Shown: piece after piece, positions 17,654-26,829 of the stretch
Numbering within the stretch: position 1 is the first letter of the stretch
Layout: each line of letters begins with the position of its first letter
Origin: Paenibacillus_E sp964253085
Lineage (GTDB): Bacteria; Bacillota; Bacilli; Paenibacillales; NBRC-103111
Length of the DNA stretch: 64,000 nt
Direction of reading: 5' to 3'
Assembly (NCBI RefSeq): GCF_964253085.1
Contig: NZ_CAXUQH020000001.1
Location: 4,464,001 to 4,528,000 of the forward strand
The notes under the pieces: generated by a model
What the model saw: the letters and a program-made list of their open reading frames with translations, nothing else
What the model was told of the DNA's origin: nothing
Databases searched by the model: none
Program-made: the position numbers and the translations under genes

Positions 17654-20600
17654 ATGAAAAGCAGATTGCAACGCCGAAGAAAGCTCTGGCTGGGATTGTT
17701 GCTCGCCATCGTTGTCATCGCTCAGATTGGCTACGTCCCGTCTGGCGAAGGCTCGGTCAAAGCAGCCGACAATGGCTTAGCACAGAAGCCGTATATGGGC
17801 TGGAGCAGTTACAGTATGCAGGTCTACGACGGTCCATCCGGTAATTGGATTTCCGAAGCAAAGATCAAGAAGATGTCTGACGCCATGCACGAAAAACTAC
17901 AGGCCCATGGATACAACTATATTAATATCGATGCGGGCTGGAACGGCAGCATGGATGAGTACGGCAGACCGGTGCCAAGCACGACGCTTTATCCGGGAGG
18001 GTTCCAGAATCTCGTCGATTACATCCATGGAAACGGGCAGAAAGTCGGCCTGTATCTCATCCCCGGTGTCTCGCCTGAAGCGGTAACCCAGAACTTGCCT
18101 ATTTATAACGCACCTGGTTGTACGATCGGAAACATTGTTGTAAAGCCTTACAAGTTCGCTGATTACTGGAACATCGGCTACAAAATTGATTTCAGCAATC
18201 CGTGCGCCCAAAAATATATTGATTCCATTGCGGATGATATCGCCTCATGGGGTGTGGATTTTGTTAAATTCGATAGTGTAACGCCTGGTTCCGGACACAA
18301 CGATGTCAGTATCGATGCACGCGATGACGTCAAAGCCTGGTCAACGGCGCTTAGTCGACACAACATTTGGTTTGAGCTGTCCTGGGCGCTTGACCACAAC
18401 TACGTGGATTATTGGAAAAAATACGCTAACGGCTGGCGGGTCGATTGGGATGTGGAATCCTACGACCGTGAGGTTGGCATGACGCAATGGGCTAATATTG
18501 CGCGTTTGTTCCCCGACGCTGCGCTTTGGTGGCGTGATGCCGGACCGGGAGGCTGGAATGACTTCGATTCCCTGAATGTCGGCAACGGTTCTACCTCCGG
18601 TTTGACCAAAGACGAAAGACAAACGGCGACCACGTTGTGGGCGGCTTCATCCGCTCAGTTCTATACAGGTGATGACCTGTCCAACCTCGACGCCTATGGT
18701 CTTGAATTACTTACGAACGACGAAGTCATCGCTATCAATCAAGCCGGACGACCCGTACACCCGGTATCAACGTCGACCAACCAACAAGTGTGGTATGCCA
18801 ATAACGGTGATGGCACTTATACGGTAGCTCTTTTCAATCTTGGAAACAAAGCAGCGCCTATTACTGTTAACTGGAGCGAAATCGGTCTGAGTGGCTCTGC
18901 CTCCGTACGCGACTTATGGAGCCATACCGAACTTGGCGTTTATGCTTCTGGTTACGGTCCGGTTTCCTTGGAGCCGCACGCCTCGCGGTTATTCAAAGTT
19001 ACGGCGCTGGGAGGTAAATCCATTGTCAATGACGACGACACTGGCTTGAGATACACAGGCACATGGACACGCAACGGCGGTAAAGAACTGGCTCGCGATG
19101 CACAAGACTTGTCCATTGCCGTAACAGACTCCTCTCCTGCTCCTGCTGTTCAGAGCGAAAATAATGTTACGGCGCAAGCAAATACTGGTGACGCTACGGT
19201 CTCTCATGCCGTCTATATTAACGACACGGATCCGTTGATCCAATATTTGAACAAATGGGGACATAATGGCGGAAGGCCTTTTGGTGACTATCAGGGAGAC
19301 GTTCATTATGGAGAATCCGAAAATGGCACACAACCGGAGTTCAACTATTCCTTTACGGGTACCGGCATTGAAGTATTCTCTGAACAAGGCACATCCAATG
19401 GACGGATGGACGTTTACATCGATGGTCAACTGAAAGGCACTGTGGACGCAGAAGGTACGCAGCAGTCGGGGCAATTTTCAGTCTATCGTATCGCCGACCT
19501 TCCGCAGGGTGCGCACACGTTGAGAGTGGTAAGAAACGACAGCGGTCAATATTACCTCATCCTGGACGCTTTAAAGGTGACGACCGAAACGCTGTTAGGC
19601 CAACCTTCCGCGAACAGTTTTAACAAAGATCAGCCTGCAGACATCAACACGAGTCTTATCTTTGGCGATAGCTCGTTGACTAGTATCAAGAATGGTTCAG
19701 CTTCGCTGCAGCCAAATACAGACTACTCGATCAGTGGCGGCAACCTTGTAACGATTAAGAAAGAATACCTGCTCCAGCAACCATCGGGGAGCCCGGTCCA
19801 ACTCGATTTTACTTTTGCCGGCGGTGACTCGCAATCACTCACAATCGCAGTTACTGGAACATCGCTCCACCCTTCAACCGCTGTCTTTGACAAAAAAACA
19901 TCCGCACAAGCGGACGTCTCTGCCACGCTAACACTTGGCGGCAACAACAGTCTAGCAGGCATCATGAACGGCACAGCTACCTTGACGCCCGGACAGGACT
20001 ACACAATTACAAATGGCGTAGTGAAAATTTTGAAGTCTTATTTGATCCAACAGCCTGTTGGGCTAACAAATTTGACTTTCATGTTCAGCTCGGGTATTCC
20101 GCAAACGCTGGCTATAACCGTTAGCAACTCGGCATCCCCTGGAAGGTTTACCTACATCAACGACGATAACCCGGATATTCATTTCACTGGGGCTTGGAAT
20201 CGCAGTACAAATCGTCCTTTTAACGATTACGGCAAGGATGTTCATTATGTAGAGCAAAATAACGACTTTTTCACCTATTCGTTTAATGGCACTGGCATTA
20301 CCTATATAACTGAAGTCGATCAGGGTCAAGGCGATGTGGATATCTATATTGATGGTCAATTACACGGAACTGCTCATACTTACGGTGCAAATTCGCATAA
20401 CGTGGCCGGGCAGGAAGTCTATACCGTTATGAACTTGACGTCTGGCATTCATACGCTGAAAGCTGTCAAAAAGTCTGGACAGTTCATGCTGCTTGATGCA
20501 CTTAAAGTACAGCAATCCGACCTAATTGACATCTCTGCCGCCGACTTCAACAAACAAGCAGCTGCAGATGTGAGCGTTAACATCATCGGAAACGCTCAGA

Positions 20601-22345
20601 ATTTGCGCAGCATTTCTAACGGCACCACCGCACTCGTCAATCCAACCGATTACGAAATTAGCGGCAATCAAGTTACGATTAAAAAAGAGTATCTCTCTCT
20701 TCAACCTGCTGGTAACTTGAAGCTTTCTTTTGCTTTTCAAGGTGATTATGCGGATGATGTTCATGCAACGTCTGTGAACGGAGACTCCTTCCTCTATACA
20801 TTCACAGGAAGCGGAATTGAGATTCTTTCACCAACAGGGCCGGAATTGGGTGACATTGACATCTATATCGACGATCAGTTGAAGGATACCATTAATGCCC
20901 ATTCAACCACTCGGAGTGCTGGCAACAATCTTTACCACATCTCGTCTCTTTCCAAAGGCTCTCACACCCTGAAAGCGGTCAAAAAATCAGGCAGCTATAT
21001 GCTTGTAGATGCCTTTAAATTCGATATTGCCACGGTTAGTAGCACACCTTCCGCACCGCAAACTGGCGGCGGTTTTGGAGGTGGCAGTACTGACACCAGC
21101 GCAGTTAACATTGTGCGTACGACGCAAGCTGATGGTTCAAGCAAAGAAGAAGTCAAGCTTTCAGGTGACAATACCAAAATGTTAATACAGAAGTCGCAGA
21201 CTTCTGGCGCCAAATCTGCTGTCATTTCCCTGCCCGATAACAAAGATGACGTGGCACTAACCAATATTGTAGTGAGTAAAGATTCGCTCAGTTTGTTAAG
21301 TGACAGCGGACTGGGCCTAGACCTTGATACGGCTAATGTCAAAATCCAAATTCCGAATGACTCGCTGAAGAACTTGAAAGAAGACATTTATTTCAACCTT
21401 GTTCCTGTAAAAGATTCGGATGCATTCAAAAATTTGGAACAGCGCGCCAATGCGGCGACAATCGTGCTGAGCGTTACCATGGGCGAAAAAGCCGCTCTGG
21501 TTGGTCGTCCGGTAGACATAGTTACTAACCTACATAATCATGAGGTTACCCTCATCCTCCCGCTTCCAGGAGATTTGAGCGATACCGATATTCAGCAAAT
21601 CGGTGTGTACATCGAACACAGCGACGGGACTAAGGAGTTTAAAAAAGGTACCGTTACAACGTTCGAAGGCGGCTGTGGCATTCAATTTACGACAAGTAAA
21701 TTCAGTACGTTCGCGCTTTTGAAGGTCGTTGGCAAGACATTGTCCTTCTCGCACGAACCGTACATCCAAGGCTACGAAAACGACTTGTTCCATCCGGACA
21801 CCCACATGACTCGCGCAGAAATGGCTATGATTCTCTCGCGTATAGCGACCAAACAGGCATCAGGCAACAACAGTGAATACGTTGATGTAGTCCCAGATTA
21901 TTGGGCTTACAACGCCATCGCCCAAGTTTCACGAATGGGATTAATGCAAGGTTACGCAGACGATACCTTCAAGCCAGAGCAACCGATCACCAGGGCCGAA
22001 ATGGCAGCTCTTGCTGCCCGGTTCGCAGTGAGCCCTACTGGAACTGGAGTTGGCTTTACCGATACGGCCGGGCTTTGGGCCGAAGACGCTATTAAAGCTG
22101 CCCAAGGTGCAGGCTACTTGAAAGGTTACACAGATGGCACGTTCGGCCCTGGCAAAGCGCTCACACGTGCAGAAGCGGTCACCATAATTAATCGTGTACT
22201 CGGTAGAGGACCGCTTTACGGAGTGAAGCTCTCGCCTTGGACCGACGTTCCGGACGATCATTGGGCAGTTTATGACATTGAGGAAGCTTCCGTCAGCCAT
22301 TCGTTTGAGCCGTTAACAACCGGTGGAGAAAAAACTGTAGAATAA
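17654..22345 (+). CDS. S-layer-anchored multimodular GH27 alpha-galactosidase-like enzyme
   Basis: 1563 residues from the ATG at 17654 (AAGGAG 10 nt upstream). Signal peptide ~1-38. Residues ~45-435 are a GH27/melibiase barrel (MGWSSYSM, INIDAGWN, nucleophile-type Asp207 in FVKFDSV, acid/base region RVDWDVESYD, WNDFDSLNVG). Then come a repeated binding-type module (~520-642), two X2 Ig-like domains (~650-735, ~736-829), a second module (~832-953), a third X2 (~954-1029) and a shortened third module (~1030-1125). A Gly-rich linker and an S-layer-associated beta domain (~1145-1360) lead to three SLH motifs (~1364-1540) ending in TRAEM/TRAEA boxes. The enzyme would sit on the cell wall and remove alpha-galactosyl, or in this family sometimes beta-arabinopyranosyl, groups. 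It stands alone with its own terminator. Confidence 0.92.
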   Translation: MKSRLQRRRKLWLGLLLAIVVIAQIGYVPSGEGSVKAADNGLAQKPYMGWSSYSMQVYDGPSGNWISEAKIKKMSDAMHEKLQAHGYNYINIDAGWNGSMDEYGRPVPSTTLYPGGFQNLVDYIHGNGQKVGLYLIPGVSPEAVTQNLPIYNAPGCTIGNIVVKPYKFADYWNIGYKIDFSNPCAQKYIDSIADDIASWGVDFVKFDSVTPGSGHNDVSIDARDDVKAWSTALSRHNIWFELSWALDHNYVDYWKKYANGWRVDWDVESYDREVGMTQWANIARLFPDAALWWRDAGPGGWNDFDSLNVGNGSTSGLTKDERQTATTLWAASSAQFYTGDDLSNLDAYGLELLTNDEVIAINQAGRPVHPVSTSTNQQVWYANNGDGTYTVALFNLGNKAAPITVNWSEIGLSGSASVRDLWSHTELGVYASGYGPVSLEPHASRLFKVTALGGKSIVNDDDTGLRYTGTWTRNGGKELARDAQDLSIAVTDSSPAPAVQSENNVTAQANTGDATVSHAVYINDTDPLIQYLNKWGHNGGRPFGDYQGDVHYGESENGTQPEFNYSFTGTGIEVFSEQGTSNGRMDVYIDGQLKGTVDAEGTQQSGQFSVYRIADLPQGAHTLRVVRNDSGQYYLILDALKVTTETLLGQPSANSFNKDQPADINTSLIFGDSSLTSIKNGSASLQPNTDYSISGGNLVTIKKEYLLQQPSGSPVQLDFTFAGGDSQSLTIAVTGTSLHPSTAVFDKKTSAQADVSATLTLGGNNSLAGIMNGTATLTPGQDYTITNGVVKILKSYLIQQPVGLTNLTFMFSSGIPQTLAITVSNSASPGRFTYINDDNPDIHFTGAWNRSTNRPFNDYGKDVHYVEQNNDFFTYSFNGTGITYITEVDQGQGDVDIYIDGQLHGTAHTYGANSHNVAGQEVYTVMNLTSGIHTLKAVKKSGQFMLLDALKVQQSDLIDISAADFNKQAAADVSVNIIGNAQNLRSISNGTTALVNPTDYEISGNQVTIKKEYLSLQPAGNLKLSFAFQGDYADDVHATSVNGDSFLYTFTGSGIEILSPTGPELGDIDIYIDDQLKDTINAHSTTRSAGNNLYHISSLSKGSHTLKAVKKSGSYMLVDAFKFDIATVSSTPSAPQTGGGFGGGSTDTSAVNIVRTTQADGSSKEEVKLSGDNTKMLIQKSQTSGAKSAVISLPDNKDDVALTNIVVSKDSLSLLSDSGLGLDLDTANVKIQIPNDSLKNLKEDIYFNLVPVKDSDAFKNLEQRANAATIVLSVTMGEKAALVGRPVDIVTNLHNHEVTLILPLPGDLSDTDIQQIGVYIEHSDGTKEFKKGTVTTFEGGCGIQFTTSKFSTFALLKVVGKTLSFSHEPYIQGYENDLFHPDTHMTRAEMAMILSRIATKQASGNNSEYVDVVPDYWAYNAIAQVSRMGLMQGYADDTFKPEQPITRAEMAALAARFAVSPTGTGVGFTDTAGLWAEDAIKAAQGAGYLKGYTDGTFGPGKALTRAEAVTIINRVLGRGPLYGVKLSPWTDVPDDHWAVYDIEEASVSHSFEPLTTGGEKTVE
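19208..21030 (+). repeat. three copies of a ~120-residue module alternating with X2 domains
   Basis: Copies at about 19208-19580, 20149-20512 and 20745-21030 share YINDTDP/YINDDNP, DVHYGE/DVHYVE, the DVYIDGQLKGT/DIYIDGQLHGT strand and endings such as LDALKV. Copy 3 lacks the first ~30 residues: the preceding X2 domain runs straight into GDYADDVH, the point where copy 2 reads NDYGKDVH. Confidence 0.8.
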
Positions 22346-22374
22346 TCCCAACAGCTAGGCAAACATCAGAAAGA

Positions 22375-22406
22375 GGCAGCCGATCAACTTAATTCGGTTG
22401 CCTTTT
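22375..22406 (+). terminator. terminator of the GH27 gene
   Basis: GGCAGCCGA (22375-22383) and TCGGTTGCC (22394-22402) form a stem with one G-T pair, followed by TTTTTCTT. It starts 30 nt after the stop codon. Confidence 0.85.
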
Positions 22407-22619
22407 TCTTATATCCAATAAAGTTACGCTTTGCTGTTGTAGCAAATCGGTATGGCGCTTTAGAAATTCCTCCCGCATGCCTTTTTAACGACACGTCCCA
22501 ATATATCTCGCTATCTTTCATTCATCATCGAAACCTTAAGGATGAAATCTTGCGAGTTAGAGCTATCATGCCCTTCAACAAAAATAAAAAAAGGAGCTGT
22601 ACTCCACCTAGCAAAGTTC

Positions 22620-23141
22620 TCAGTTATTTGGGGGTACTTTTCTGCGCTCCTGATCCAACTTTTCATGTAATGTCATTAGGCTTTCGGCCACGGTTTGATG
22701 AGCTGTGTCGATAATAATGTGATCTCGGTCCCAAACATCGTATTGTCGGGTCTTGACCTCATCCCACGTTGGTAAAGCAAAACCGGGAATATCGGTTAAA
22801 CGCGTAGCGATTCGATGCCTGTGTTCACGTTCATCCGAGCAGATCACTTCGATTTCCACACATGGAATTCCGAGAGACTCTGCAACATTGCGCCAGGACC
22901 GGCGAGTTTCATGAATGGGATTGACTGTGTCAGCTATCACGTCAAGGCCTAACCGGAGATTATGCGAAGCAATTTCGTAACACACGATGTAACCTGCAGG
23001 TCCGTTTATCCAGGTCCCGGCAACCCGCATAGCCTGCTCCACGACGTCTACCCTGAGATACGTGGCCCGTAGCTCTCCGGCCAAAGCTGCTGATAACGTG
23101 GACTTCCCGGTGCCTGGCAACCCACTAAAGATATAGAGCAT
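22620..23141 (-). CDS. small P-loop kinase (AAA/zeta-toxin-like)
   Basis: 173 residues from the ATG at 23141 (AGGAGG 9 nt upstream; an in-frame TTG at 23159 overlaps that site). The Walker A motif GLPGTGKST lies at residues ~7-15, followed by a Walker-B-like LGLDVIADTVNP and a lid-type Arg region (HRHRIATRLTD). This is the layout of small-molecule or nucleoside kinases; the substrate is unknown. It stands alone, downstream of the murD fragment on the same strand. Confidence 0.75.
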   Translation of the reverse strand: MLYIFSGLPGTGKSTLSAALAGELRATYLRVDVVEQAMRVAGTWINGPAGYIVCYEIASHNLRLGLDVIADTVNPIHETRRSWRNVAESLGIPCVEIEVICSDEREHRHRIATRLTDIPGFALPTWDEVKTRQYDVWDRDHIIIDTAHQTVAESLMTLHEKLDQERRKVPPNN

Positions 23142-23185
23142 AAAAAATCGCCTCCTCAAAACGCATAGCTGCTCGTTGTTTAGTT

Positions 23186-23222
23186 TATTCAGCTATCGTT
23201 CTCCGTTACCGTTAGTTTAGTC
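23186..23222 (+). repeat. intergenic repeat, copy 1
   Basis: AGCTATCGTTCTCCGTTA followed by CCGTTAGTTTAGTC resembles AGCTATCGTTTCTCGTTA at 27282-27299. No hairpin precedes this copy. Confidence 0.4.
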
Positions 23223-23236
23223 TTCGAATTTCTTTC

Positions 23237-23404
23237 TCATAGAACCTGTGACCGGGGTAAGGCCGGGTTGCGGTCGCACACAGTTACGTGCGCCCCGGCC
23301 GAGCACAGCATTCGGATCAGTGGTGAGTTGCTGACGCCAGCGCCGATGATGGTCACGGCCCGACCGGCCAGTGATTGGATATAGGTGTCAAAAGCAGGAT
23401 TCAT
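23237..23404 (-). pseudogene. 5' fragment of murD (N-terminus of a MurD-like ligase)
   Basis: An open frame of 55 codons starts at the ATG at 23404 with GGAGG 7 nt upstream and ends at a TGA. The product contains GRAVTIIGAGVSNSPLIRML and AGAHVTVCDRNP, the Rossmann-type N-terminal start of UDP-N-acetylmuramoylalanine-D-glutamate ligase. MurD is about 450 residues; the ATP-binding and C-terminal domains are absent, and the last five residues look unrelated. The stretch is G+C-rich compared with its flanks. It is probably debris from a duplicated or transferred murD, though a translated micro-protein cannot be excluded. Confidence 0.65.
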
Positions 23405-23650
23405 AAGTACCTCCGCTTAGAATATGTCATTTAATCAAATATACCACATTTTGGAACTAACCTGCCCGTTAGCGTAACGCGGCTGTCGTTCCATGCCGGC
23501 GTTTTATTTAGCCCCCCTGCCCGTTCGCTTAATGAAATAAGGAAAAGCAACAGATCGCGAGAAAATCCGCACGATAGTTTAATACAACGTCCTGCAATGT
23601 AAAATAAGCGATGGATTGGTTCCATCGCTCTACTCTCGTCTTACAACCGA

Positions 23651-23980
23651 TTATGTTTCCCGTCTATCAACCTTAACGAACCTCTTTCCCCATTCGCAGA
23701 GCGGGTCGAGCACTGTTTTCAATGACCATCCACTTTCAGTAAGTTCATAAACAACTTTGACTGGCACTTCCGGGAAGACGGTGCGGAGAATGAGTCCATC
23801 CGCTTCGAGTTCCTTCAGTTGCTGGGTGAGCATTTTCTGTGTAATGGGTGTAAGCTCCCGCTTCATCTCCCCGTTACGCATTGCTCCCTGTTCCGCGAGT
23901 ATACAAAGGATGGCTGTCTTCCATTTGCCGCCGATTCGATCCAGTGTCGCTTCCGAAGGGTTAGAATAGTTCTCTTTCAT
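23651..23980 (-). CDS. HxlR-family winged-helix regulator
   Basis: About 109 residues from the ATG at 23980 (MKENYSNPSEATLDRIGGKWK, the normal HxlR beginning). A longer frame starts at 24043 but adds 21 atypical residues; a GGGGGAGG at 24022-24029 sits next to no standard start codon, so the start is uncertain. Diagnostic parts are IGGKWKTAIL, ITQKMLTQQLKELEADGLI and the wing VVYELTESGWSL. HxlR proteins respond to aldehydes, quinones or thiol stress. It is divergent from the Gfo/Idh oxidoreductase gene and probably controls it. Confidence 0.88.
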   Translation of the reverse strand: MKENYSNPSEATLDRIGGKWKTAILCILAEQGAMRNGEMKRELTPITQKMLTQQLKELEADGLILRTVFPEVPVKVVYELTESGWSLKTVLDPLCEWGKRFVKVDRRET

Positions 23981-24046
23981 GACGCTAGAATGTGCCTTGT
24001 TGGCCTTGAATGTTATGCTAACCTCCCCCTTCAAAGTACCCATTCG

Positions 24047-24059
24047 GTAACTATATTAC
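24047..24059. promoter_or_regulatory. operator candidate GTAACTATATTAC
   Basis: GTAA (24047-24050), a 5-nt centre and TTAC (24056-24059) form an inverted repeat between the divergent HxlR and oxidoreductase genes. The GTAA-N5-TTAC pattern and position suit HxlR-type binding. Inference from sequence. Confidence 0.45.
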
Positions 24060-24149
24060 TGAAAAGTGCGTAATTTTCTAATTTGATTATATCGTGTCAC
24101 TCAGTGTTGTCAGCATCACATACGAACCAGATCTAGGAGGAAGAGAATC

Positions 24150-25256
24150 ATGAACAAGAAAAACAAGTGGGGCGTAGGCATCGTTGGAGTGGGAGGATGG
24201 GGCGGTACAGCTCATGTCCCCGCACTAGAGGCGTTGGAGAACTACGAAGTAAAGGCGCTTACTGGCACGCGCCTGGACACCGCGCAGGCGGCGGCCGAGC
24301 GACACGGCATCGAGAGGTTCTATACCGATGTGCTAGAGATGGCAAAACAGCCTGACGTTGATATGGTGACCATCACTGTAAAAGTGCCGGAGCACGATCG
24401 TCTGATCCGTATGGCACTGGAAGCCGGCAAGAATGTGTACAGTGAATGGCCGCTCTCTCGGACCACCTCCGAGTCGAAGGCACTGCTTGTACTTGCGGAG
24501 AAACAAGGAGTAAATCATGTCGTCGGACTTCAAGCTCGGGGTAACCCGACCGTCCGTTACATCCGCGATTTAGTCACTAGGGGAACTGTCGGCCGGATCC
24601 TAGCAGTGAATGCGGTAATAACGATGCCGAGGTTCCCAACTACGAATGGGAATGTAGACTTGGCACATGTCTATCTTCTAGATGAATCCAATGGAGCCGA
24701 TCAATTGACTATCGGGGCCGCGCACATTCTTGATGCAATCGAGTATATGGTGGCGCCGTTTGCTGAAGTGTCCGCAACATTGGCCACGCAATACCCTGAG
24801 GTGAACATCCTTGAAACCGGGGAGGTAGTACGGGCGACTGCTCCGGATCATGTGACGATCACCGGCAAACTGGCCCAGGGCTCTATCGTTTCTGCCCAGT
24901 TCATAAACGCTGGAACACCCGGTTTTACACTAAGAATTTTAGGAACTGAAGGCGAATTTATCGTTACACCGCGCGATGGCCTAATGTTCCAAATGGACCG
25001 GTTGAACCTCTGTTTTGCCCCAACGTCTGGAGAAGTTGAGACGCTGGAAACGCCAGACGATTACTCTCCCTTCCTTACGAGAGATACTGCCCCAGGACCG
25101 GGATACAATGTAGCCCATTTATATGCTTTGTTCTCGGAGCGGATCAATGGAGTTGAGGTTGAACTCCCCGACTTCGCCGATGCGGTGCGAATGCACCGTT
25201 TGATGGATGCCATACGTACAGCCTCAGTAACTGGCATTCGCCAACCATTGGAGTAG
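24150..25256 (+). CDS. Gfo/Idh/MocA-family NAD(P)-dependent oxidoreductase
   Basis: 368 residues; GGAGG precedes the ATG. Residues ~5-125 are a Rossmann domain (VGIVGVGGWGGTAHVPAL, with ALTGTRLDTA) containing the usual EWPLS (variant of EKP) motif. The C-terminal two-thirds is the substrate-binding alpha/beta domain. The closest type is Gal80-like. Substrate unknown; family members act on sugars, cyclitols or related aldehydes. It is divergent from an HxlR regulator, suggesting induction by a reactive compound. Confidence 0.9.
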   Translation: MNKKNKWGVGIVGVGGWGGTAHVPALEALENYEVKALTGTRLDTAQAAAERHGIERFYTDVLEMAKQPDVDMVTITVKVPEHDRLIRMALEAGKNVYSEWPLSRTTSESKALLVLAEKQGVNHVVGLQARGNPTVRYIRDLVTRGTVGRILAVNAVITMPRFPTTNGNVDLAHVYLLDESNGADQLTIGAAHILDAIEYMVAPFAEVSATLATQYPEVNILETGEVVRATAPDHVTITGKLAQGSIVSAQFINAGTPGFTLRILGTEGEFIVTPRDGLMFQMDRLNLCFAPTSGEVETLETPDDYSPFLTRDTAPGPGYNVAHLYALFSERINGVEVELPDFADAVRMHRLMDAIRTASVTGIRQPLE

Positions 25257-25350
25257 AGAGATTCAGGTCCAGCGTAAGCCTACTGAATGTACTGATTGGC
25301 AGAACTTTGCAAACGTAGGTTCTCACTAACCTGCCCGTTTGCGGGGAGTA

Positions 25351-25420
25351 GGGCTGCCACTCGGCAACCCTTCCTTCACTGTTTAACTCCCTCGGTTCCT
25401 CGTTAGATTAACGATTCTTG
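25351..25420 (+). repeat. intergenic repeat, copy 2 (hairpin plus conserved arm)
   Basis: GGGCTGCC and GGCAACCC form a hairpin (25351-25370). After ~18 nt comes TTTAACTCCCTCGGTTCCTC followed by GTTAGATTAACG, resembling the arm of the copies at 27239 and 29169. Confidence 0.4.
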
Positions 25421-25477
25421 CCTTATTTTTCTTCTTATCTACAAGTTCATTTCTCAACCAAATCACACATTCTTCTG

Positions 25478-25520
25478 AGGGACTATTGTTCTCCCACCTA
25501 GTTAACCGCCATGCGTGGCG
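25478..25520 (+). repeat. intergenic repeat, copy 3
   Basis: GAGGGACTATTGTTCTCC is followed by AGTTAACC and then a small hairpin CGCCATGCGTGGCG with GCACC. The copy at 29169 has the same order: CTATTGTTTCTAGTTAGCC, a hairpin, then GCACC. Confidence 0.4.
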
Positions 25521-25530
25521 CACCAAAAAT

Positions 25531-25557
25531 AGACCCACAGCAAAAAGCTGGGGGTCT
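25531..25557 (-). terminator. terminator of the DUF3231 gene
   Basis: On the minus strand AGACCCCCAGC and GCTGTGGGTCT form a stem around TTTTT, followed by ATTTTT. It lies about 28 nt after the stop codon. Confidence 0.8.
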
Positions 25558-25584
25558 TCTTATTATCCACATAGTCATATATTG

Positions 25585-26589
25585 TTATGTTTTAGTATTA
25601 AGTGCTTTGCGATCACTAGCTTTTGGCGGTTCTTCTAGCCAACCATTTTTTATCATGAGATTCGCACCGTCTTCAGCAAATTTTGCAAGTTCACCGGTAA
25701 ATAGAATATATTGTGCGCTAAGATCTCTTCTTGCATTAACACTAAAAGCGGTACCATAAAAAGCAATTGTTAATTGTGTAGATAGTTGAACCTGGTACAT
25801 AAGATATTTATCGGAAAAAGGTGTTAACGTTGAATTAGTGACTAATGATTGCCAAGATATAGGTGAATTAAGGTTTTCTTCACGAAATATTGAGTCGAAT
25901 GTTTCAATCTGTTTATTGGCAATTTTATGTCCTTTCATAATGAATTGGCGAACTTCTTCCGATTTGGCAACTTGAATAAATCCAACCTTTAACGCTGCGT
26001 GTAAATTCATTTTAATCATATTGAAGGTTATATCCCCAATTTCCAAAACTGTTAAAGGTCGGCGTTCCCCTAGCCATCCTGTTAAAAAGCTTTGATGTTT
26101 AATAAAATCTACACTAACAGGCGGATCAATTACTGGCGGACGTGTGTAGAGTCCTTTCTTAAGCATGGCATCAATAGTTTTATCGAAAAGCATCATAGTT
26201 TCCTTATTGCATGCTATGTAATATTTCCGAATATCTGATCGAATAGATGTACTTACAGACAGTGAATAACCAGTCATTCCTTGTAAAGTCATAACATAAA
26301 GATAATAAATGTAAAAAGGATCTTGAAACAGACGCGGAGCTTTTTTATTAACGTCTTGTTCTGTAAAACCCTGTGGAATTGGGTAATTTTCTTGTGTCAA
26401 AAAATCTTTAATATGCTGCACATGATTTATTGATAATTCCAAGGCTGTTTCATAGAGCTCACGGATGTCTTTATCATCAATGTGTTCAAGTGCATATTGG
26501 GAAAATAGAATTGACATGGTATCAAACATATATTGAGTCCAAAGACTAGCAATCTCTGGTGCTGTTAATCTAATATTGTTGGTTTCCAA
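25585..26589 (-). CDS. DUF3231-family protein with two internal repeats
   Basis: 334 residues starting at TTG 26589 (AAGGAGAG about 6 nt upstream). Mostly helical. The halves ~5-165 and ~170-325 appear related: each has a helical pair, a central IYYLYVMTLQGMTGYSLS / MYQVQLSTQLTIAFYGTAFS segment with RSDIRKYY / RRDLSAQY, and an ending such as MLKKGLYTRPP / MIKNGWLEEPP. This fits DUF3231, a family of Bacillales proteins with no established function. No signal peptide. It stands alone with its own terminator. Confidence 0.8.
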   Translation of the reverse strand: METNNIRLTAPEIASLWTQYMFDTMSILFSQYALEHIDDKDIRELYETALELSINHVQHIKDFLTQENYPIPQGFTEQDVNKKAPRLFQDPFYIYYLYVMTLQGMTGYSLSVSTSIRSDIRKYYIACNKETMMLFDKTIDAMLKKGLYTRPPVIDPPVSVDFIKHQSFLTGWLGERRPLTVLEIGDITFNMIKMNLHAALKVGFIQVAKSEEVRQFIMKGHKIANKQIETFDSIFREENLNSPISWQSLVTNSTLTPFSDKYLMYQVQLSTQLTIAFYGTAFSVNARRDLSAQYILFTGELAKFAEDGANLMIKNGWLEEPPKASDRKALNTKT

Positions 26590-26829
26590 GATTTTCTCTC
26601 CTTAAGCATTTTGTCAAGATTTGTCTTATCATTCCACCTTATATAATTATTTATGTAGGTTATCATTTTATTGTTTATCACTGCCCGTGGGACCGTGATC
26701 CCGTCAGCTAAACTGTTTACCCCCTTCTTCTAAAAACATGTTTGAGGCTGGTTGATACTATGATCTCGAATAGCAAACGAAGCTTTGACACTGCAAGAAG
26801 GATTAGGGGCTGCCGGCAAATTCAGTATT
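26590..26829. other. intergenic region upstream of the DUF3231 gene
   Basis: No gene seen. The right part may be non-coding left-end sequence of the IS110 relic that follows at 26830. Confidence 0.3.

Larger units (their letters stand above)
25257..25584. other. intergenic region with two repeat-like segments
   Basis: No gene seen. Contains CTAACCTGCCCGTT (25327-25340), a hairpin with a repeat arm (25351-25420), a second repeat segment (25478-25520) and the terminator of the DUF3231 gene. Confidence 0.6.

Noticed and set aside
18989..19474. 161-codon open frame on the minus strand within the GH27 gene
   Set aside because: Shadow of the GH27 coding frame with no start signals.
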